DNA of 64,000 bases from RI-153 sp963721725 (GTDB lineage: Bacteria > Chloroflexota > Anaerolineae > Caldilineales > Caldilineaceae), in assembly GCA_963721725.1 (NCBI GenBank), contig CAVRLX010000003.1, positions 589,163-653,162 on the forward strand, written 5' to 3'. The notes under the pieces were generated by a model. It searched no databases. It saw nothing but the letters and a program-made list of their open reading frames with translations, and had not been told where the DNA came from. Position numbers and translations under genes: made by a program. Shown one piece after another: positions 60,168-64,000 of this stretch. Numbering within the stretch: position 1 is the stretch's first letter; each line of letters opens with the position of its first letter.

Positions 60168-61031
60168 CTATTGAACAGAGAGTGAGGGGAGGTAAAGCGG
60201 AAGAAGCGGGTAGTCCAGGGTTCCGGTTATGGGCAACGAAATCGAGTTCACCGTTGTGTTGGGTGACAAATCAAGCGTTTGAGTTAACACTCGCGTCTCC
60301 CCATTCTGGCTCCACAGTTGATAACGTCCACACGACAGTTGATCCAGTTGAAAGAGACCCGTTTCGGTGGAGACGCCCATTTGTTTTAGCCCAACCGGGG
60401 TGATATTCAGGCGTTGAACGAAGACAGGCCAATGGATTAACCCAGGTTCGTTGGCGTTTTTGCTACCATTCTGATCAATGTCATGGAATATTGTGCCGCG
60501 AACCCCGCTATTGGCATCTGCTGTGCCGCTGGAAACGCTTCCCGCTGCCAATGGTGCGTAGGGGATCGATTCGCCATTTTGGTTGGAGAGTATAACGTCC
60601 ATCAATTTGAGTGGACTGGTCCCCAGACAATTTGTTTTGCGCACCACCAAAACCACAATTGTTCCATTTCCGCTCTTCGCATCTTTGGCAATCTGGGTAT
60701 AGGCTAACGAAGCACGCCCAGTCTGATTATCAATTTTTTGCTCGGCCACAAAATCTGCGCTAAGAAAGTTGCCAGGGGCGATTTTTTCCACCATGACCAC
60801 CGTTGGATCAAACAGAATATCCAATTCGAGACCGTACAGATTTTCTACAGTGTCGATCTGAACGGTGATGGTGGTGGATCGACCCGACGAGATGTCTGTC
60901 GATACCGGATTAAAATGTAGAGAAGCCTCGACAGCGGCCGAGCGGGCAGGCAAAACAGAAAAGAAAATTAGACAAACCAGCCCGCTTACCCAAAGGCTTG
61001 CCAACAGAATTATATTGGTTATCCGTACCAT
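60168..61031 (-). CDS. secreted cohesin-like protein (short)
   Basis: A 287-residue protein with an N-terminal signal (IILLASLWVSGLVCLIFFSV). A cohesin-like domain covers about 35-160, with TTITVQIDTVENLYGLELDI, APGNFLSADFVAEQKIDNQ and GTIVVLVVRKTN. A beta-sandwich of the SdrD_B/Cna-B kind follows (GVRGTIFHDIDQNGSKNANE, about 180-260). The C-terminus ends LLPLYLPSLSVQ, similar to other exported Chloroflexi proteins. There is no membrane anchor, so it is free or bound through the cohesin. It is the last gene of the minus-strand cohesin set. Start: ATG 61031; TTG 61046 is an alternative. Confidence 0.8.
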   Translation of the reverse strand: MVRITNIILLASLWVSGLVCLIFFSVLPARSAAVEASLHFNPVSTDISSGRSTTITVQIDTVENLYGLELDILFDPTVVMVEKIAPGNFLSADFVAEQKIDNQTGRASLAYTQIAKDAKSGNGTIVVLVVRKTNCLGTSPLKLMDVILSNQNGESIPYAPLAAGSVSSGTADANSGVRGTIFHDIDQNGSKNANEPGLIHWPVFVQRLNITPVGLKQMGVSTETGLFQLDQLSCGRYQLWSQNGETRVLTQTLDLSPNTTVNSISLPITGTLDYPLLPLYLPSLSVQ

Positions 61032-61129
61032 GAGAAATTCACACAATTTCTATCTATTTGGAAGAAGACGATTGTAAGAATGACGTTGCTTCGCTGGGAG
61101 ATGTTGCGATTTGTAGGCAGAAAAATTTT

Positions 61130-62197
61130 CTATTCTTCCCCAACTCCAACGGAACCACAGTTGCATCTAACACCAGCGACCGGTAAAAAAAAATTCCAAA
61201 TACTAGGCCCATTGAAAGGGAAATCAGCAACAGCACCTAGAGAGAACTCGTTCAATATAACAATTTGTGGACGAGGGTTAAAATAATTACCACTAAAAGG
61301 TGTAACTTCAATAACATAGGTACCCAACGGAAGCAAAGTAAACGCGTAGGTCCCGTCCTCTGCTGTAATAATCGACCAATGGCGCTCACTATCCGACAGG
61401 TAAAGTTTAACTAGACTCCTAATTCCTACTTCGTTACCTGATTGCCCTCCATCATTATTAATATCATCAAACACCGAACCACTAATACTTCCTGTACCAG
61501 GAACTGTCGTGGTCGGAGTCGGAGTAGCTGTGGGCGTTTCGGTGGCAGGTGTCGTGGTCACAGTTGGAGTAGCAGTTGCCATTGGGGTTGCGGTTGTTGT
61601 GGATGTTGCTGTTTCTTCAACCCCTGTGATCTCAAGCGTACAGCCGGTTAACCGTGTGGTAATCGCCTTGCCCGTGGGATCAGAAAGGATCACATCGGCA
61701 AATGAGAATTGAATAATGCCCGGTCTTGTGGCTTCAAGCGTAGCTCTCGCCAATTCTCCCGATCCATCAACAGCAACGCTAGGGCTAAGTTGGGTCACGA
61801 CCAACAAAACTTCCCCTTTGCTGTTATCCGCCACATTGGAAAAGACAAAATCTGGTTTCAGGAAGGTTCCGATAGCTAGATTAACGTCTGGTTTGGCAGC
61901 ATCCGCATCTTGAAATTGAACGCGCGAGGCGTTGTACTTTAAGCGCAGCTCGTACCCATATAACTGCGAAACGTTCAACACCTCAATAAAGAGCGTCGTA
62001 GTTTGTCCCACATCAAGGGTCGTATTTTCCACGCGGCAACGAACAGTAGTTGGATCTTGCGCAAAGGATCGCTGGCTCATCAGTGAAACGGCAAGCAAAA
62101 TTAGGAGAACAACGCTTGTCATAACAGCTCGCTGTCTTGCTCCACTCGATGCCGTTTGACCCTCATTCCATGCATTCGGAAAGTTTTTTGGTTGCAT
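61130..62197 (-). CDS. secreted cohesin-like protein with PT linker and Cna-B-like domain
   Basis: A 355-residue exported protein. The signal helix is VVLLILLAVSLMSQRSFA (about 27-45). The cohesin-like domain covers about 50-190: FIEVLNVSQLYGYELRLKYN, GTFLKPDFVFSNVADNSKGE, LVVTQLSPS, ending GCTLEITG. A PTxT-rich linker of about 45 residues follows (ATATPTVTTTPATETPTATP). The C-terminal beta domain is GSISGSVFDDINNDGGQSGN, about 250-330, and the end is NFFLPVAGVRCNC. The three cohesin proteins share the YGYEL/YGLEL segment and the same Gly-Thr-Phe/Leu-rich face. The start ATG lacks a strong ribosome site. Confidence 0.85.
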   Translation of the reverse strand: MQPKNFPNAWNEGQTASSGARQRAVMTSVVLLILLAVSLMSQRSFAQDPTTVRCRVENTTLDVGQTTTLFIEVLNVSQLYGYELRLKYNASRVQFQDADAAKPDVNLAIGTFLKPDFVFSNVADNSKGEVLLVVTQLSPSVAVDGSGELARATLEATRPGIIQFSFADVILSDPTGKAITTRLTGCTLEITGVEETATSTTTATPMATATPTVTTTPATETPTATPTPTTTVPGTGSISGSVFDDINNDGGQSGNEVGIRSLVKLYLSDSERHWSIITAEDGTYAFTLLPLGTYVIEVTPFSGNYFNPRPQIVILNEFSLGAVADFPFNGPSIWNFFLPVAGVRCNCGSVGVGEE

Positions 62198-62236
62198 ACG
62201 TGCTCTATTTTCTCGACTTTTCTTGAATCGCTTTAA

Positions 62237-63484
62237 TCAGCGAGATTTACGGTTGCGCAATTGCCACGCCACAGCCAAAGAGATGGTTGCCACCCCTAGC
62301 GCTATCCATCCCCACACCCCAGTTTGATAAGGAAAGATGGACCGTGAAACGTCCGGTTGCACAACGAATTCTGGTTCGTTCATGCGTTCAGCGCTTATGG
62401 ACGGTTCCGATTGTAGCATTGAAATCGATACACTTTCATCCGTCGGCGCTGACACTTTGCTTACGTCAACTTGGGGAGGGGAAAGAATCTCAACGCCCAT
62501 CAACGAAGATGGGTTACTGACAGCGTCAAAAGCAACCAATGTGGGTGTTCCTGATGGGAAGCCAGTGCCTTCGGTAAAGGCTAACGGAGTAGAAGTGGCG
62601 GAAACGTTTACCACAATCATGGGAGTGGGGGTTGACAATGTGGAAGGCAATTGGCCCTGCTGATTGCCATTTCCCCCAGCCAATGCAGGGTCAGTGGTGG
62701 GCGTGATAATCATGACTACCGTTGTCGTAGGCGATGAAGTCGGCACTGTGGTGAGTGTTGGCTGCCCTGTTTCCACAGGAACTGGCGTCCATGTAGCTGT
62801 TGGCACGCCAGGAACTGGTGTAGAGCTTGCTGTTGCTGGCAATGGCGTAAAGGTTGCTGTCGGCGGAATCGGTGTAAAGGTGGCCGTCGACGCAGACGTG
62901 TTTACCAACGTGGCTGTCGGTGTTGCCGTGGGGGCTTGTGTAAAGGTGGCTGTTGGGGTAGGTTGCCCCGTGTTGCCGATATCTACCGAGCACCCCTGTA
63001 CCGTGATCGGAATGGCGATGCCATTAGAATTTGAGAACACAACATCGGAAAAACTGATATTAGCAATGCCGCTGACGATCCCCTGCACGGGTATTTGCGC
63101 GAGTTGCCCTGTGCCGCTTTTAGGTTCACTTGGTGCTAATTGCGCCACCACCAGTTGAATTCCTCCTGTCCCGCTGTTAACAATATTGTGGACAGTAAAA
63201 TCTGGGCGGAGAAACTCGCCAAGTTTCAGATTGATGCCCTCTTTGCTTGTATCCGTATCTTGAAATTGCAATCGGCTTGCTTCATAGGCAGCTTTAAGTT
63301 CATACCCATACAGATTTTGAACGTTAGAAACTTCTATGATAAATGTCCCCTGTTGATTCAATCCCAAAGGCGCTGGATCAAAACGGCAGGCAAGAATTGC
63401 ATTGTTGGTTTGAGCGTACCCTGGCTTTGCCACCAGCAGGGAGAGCAAAGCCATTACACTCAAACCACGAATCAATCGGTTCAT
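62237..63484 (-). CDS. membrane-anchored cohesin-like surface protein
   Basis: A 415-residue protein. The signal helix is VMALLSLLVAKPGYAQ. The cohesin-like domain spans about 25-165 (FIIEVSNVQNLYGYELKAAY, GEFLRPDFTVHNIVNSGTGG, VVAQLAPSEPKSGTGQLAQI, closing QGCSVDIG). A very long Thr/Pro/Ser-rich stalk follows (about 170-330, PTATFTQAPTATPTATL and repeats). The C-terminus has one transmembrane helix (WGWIALGVATISLAVAWQL) and a basic tail RNRKSR, so it is displayed on the surface. This is the only anchored member and would act as the scaffold for the dockerin partner. ATG 63484 chosen; TTG 63508 is possible. Confidence 0.88.
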   Translation of the reverse strand: MNRLIRGLSVMALLSLLVAKPGYAQTNNAILACRFDPAPLGLNQQGTFIIEVSNVQNLYGYELKAAYEASRLQFQDTDTSKEGINLKLGEFLRPDFTVHNIVNSGTGGIQLVVAQLAPSEPKSGTGQLAQIPVQGIVSGIANISFSDVVFSNSNGIAIPITVQGCSVDIGNTGQPTPTATFTQAPTATPTATLVNTSASTATFTPIPPTATFTPLPATASSTPVPGVPTATWTPVPVETGQPTLTTVPTSSPTTTVVMIITPTTDPALAGGNGNQQGQLPSTLSTPTPMIVVNVSATSTPLAFTEGTGFPSGTPTLVAFDAVSNPSSLMGVEILSPPQVDVSKVSAPTDESVSISMLQSEPSISAERMNEPEFVVQPDVSRSIFPYQTGVWGWIALGVATISLAVAWQLRNRKSR

Positions 63485-63531
63485 AGCAGCAATAAACTTT
63501 CTACACAAAAAAGTAAACAGAAGCTGACGTC

Positions 63532-63567
63532 AAGGATGACAAGATGATCGTTTATCTTGTCATCCTT
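63532..63567 (-). terminator. hairpin between the dockerin protein and the cohesin genes
   Basis: 14-bp arms AAGGATGACAAGAT (63532-63545) and ATCTTGTCATCCTT (63554-63567) with an 8-nt loop. No strong T-run follows on the minus strand, so it may be a weak terminator or a stabilising structure in the mRNA. Confidence 0.5.
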
Positions 63568-63592
63568 ACCGGTAACTAGGCACAAATCAAGC

Positions 63593-64000
63593 TTAGGGCC
63601 AAGTTGTGGGGCCTGTCAGGCCATAGTTGCTGGCAGCTCGGCTCAAATCAAGAATATTGACTGTGCCGTTCTCATCCAGATCGGTGCAGAGTTGCGCAGC
63701 TAGGGGTGTCAGTCCAAAGCGATTTCCAATCGCCGCCAGGTCTTGAATGTTGATGCGGTTGTCGCTATTAATATCTCCCGCCACCAATGTCGTAGCGTGC
63801 CCGGTGGATGGCGAGGAGACATTTTCCTTTTTCGCCGTAAGATGGCAGGCAGCCGTCGCCGTCAGTTCATAGGCACCAATCGAACCGGTGGTTGTGGGTA
63901 AATCCAGGCCAAATGAATTTCCAGAAGCAATCTGGAGGCTATCTTGTCCCGAAAGGTTAGCGCCCACCGTGTTGATCAAACGGCCTGCCCCTGGAGATTG
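63593..64000 (-). CDS. C-terminal part of a dockerin-bearing secreted protein (runs off the window)
   Basis: Only the last about 136 residues are inside the window; the frame is open to base 64000. The first 50 residues (GANLSGQDSLQIASGNSFGL) resemble the end of parallel beta-helix or choice-of-anchor repeat proteins. The C-terminus is a type I dockerin with its two calcium loops: GDINSDNRINIQDLAAIGNRFG and DLDENGTVNILDLSRAASNYG, about 60 residues in all. Each loop has the DxNxDxxxNxxD pattern. It lies upstream of three cohesin-like genes on the same strand, about 110 bp from the first. The catalytic or binding part of the protein lies outside the window. Confidence 0.88.
   Translation of the reverse strand, partial: QSPGAGRLINTVGANLSGQDSLQIASGNSFGLDLPTTTGSIGAYELTATAACHLTAKKENVSSPSTGHATTLVAGDINSDNRINIQDLAAIGNRFGLTPLAAQLCTDLDENGTVNILDLSRAASNYGLTGPTTWP

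Noticed and set aside
62664..63158. A plus-strand frame rich in Val/Gly across the cohesin stalk
   Set aside because: It is the complement of the Thr/Pro-coding stalk of the minus-strand gene; the low complexity is a shadow of that repeat.

Overview
The window looks like bacterial chromosome from a Chloroflexota lineage, probably Anaerolineae or Caldilineae. This is inferred from the style of the proteins: Pro/Thr-rich 'PTxT' linkers, C-terminal 'LPV/LPSL' tails on secreted proteins, acyl-CoA carboxylase next to birA, a recA-recX-rny cluster, and a lipoprotein/Tat sugar-binding protein. The complete 16S and 23S genes in the window would settle the taxonomy.

Layout. 0-6.3 kb: a MerR regulator with its own 19-bp-spacer promoter, an esterase, a D-2-hydroxyacid dehydrogenase and a sugar ABC importer (two permeases and a Tat-lipoprotein binding protein, no ATPase). 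6.3-10.3 kb: one large hybrid sensor kinase (GAF/PAS/HisKA/HATPase/REC) broken into three frames. 10.5-19.3 kb: a membrane glycosyltransferase fused to PA14 and NHL modules, a secreted zinc metalloprotease lipoprotein, another lipoprotein, a double DinB protein and a histidine phosphatase. 19.6-25.5 kb: an rRNA operon on the minus strand (16S, tRNA-Ile, 23S, 5S) whose spacer is packed with 7-bp tandem repeats. 25.7-30.0 kb: a biotin-dependent acyl-CoA carboxylase operon on the minus strand, interrupted by many single-base insertions between about 26.5 and 29.1 kb. 30.0-38.7 kb: membrane acyltransferase, biotin protein ligase, surface/membrane proteins, a GT39-like transferase, a site-2-type protease, HD and TyrA-like proteins and a degenerate J-domain protein. 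38.8-45.1 kb: NAD kinase, phosphoesterase, a large cNMP-binding/PH-like membrane protein and uvrC.

45.2-50.9 kb is the translation/transcription cluster: tRNA-Thr, tRNA-Tyr, tRNA-Thr, tuf, tRNA-Trp, secE, nusG, rplK, rplA, rplJ, rplL. It ends in a strong terminator instead of running into rpoBC. 51-59.3 kb: holB, ricT/PSP1, rny, recX, recA and dnaA. Upstream of dnaA lies a cluster of four phased DnaA-box-like sites (probable oriC) and a decayed acetyltransferase. 60.1-64 kb: three secreted cohesin-like proteins downstream of a dockerin-ended protein that runs off the window. This cohesin/dockerin set is the most interesting candidate for an uncharacterised surface system.

Three repeat classes recur between genes: heptameric arrays, a 67-bp inverted repeat (two copies) and a 70-74-bp element (three copies).
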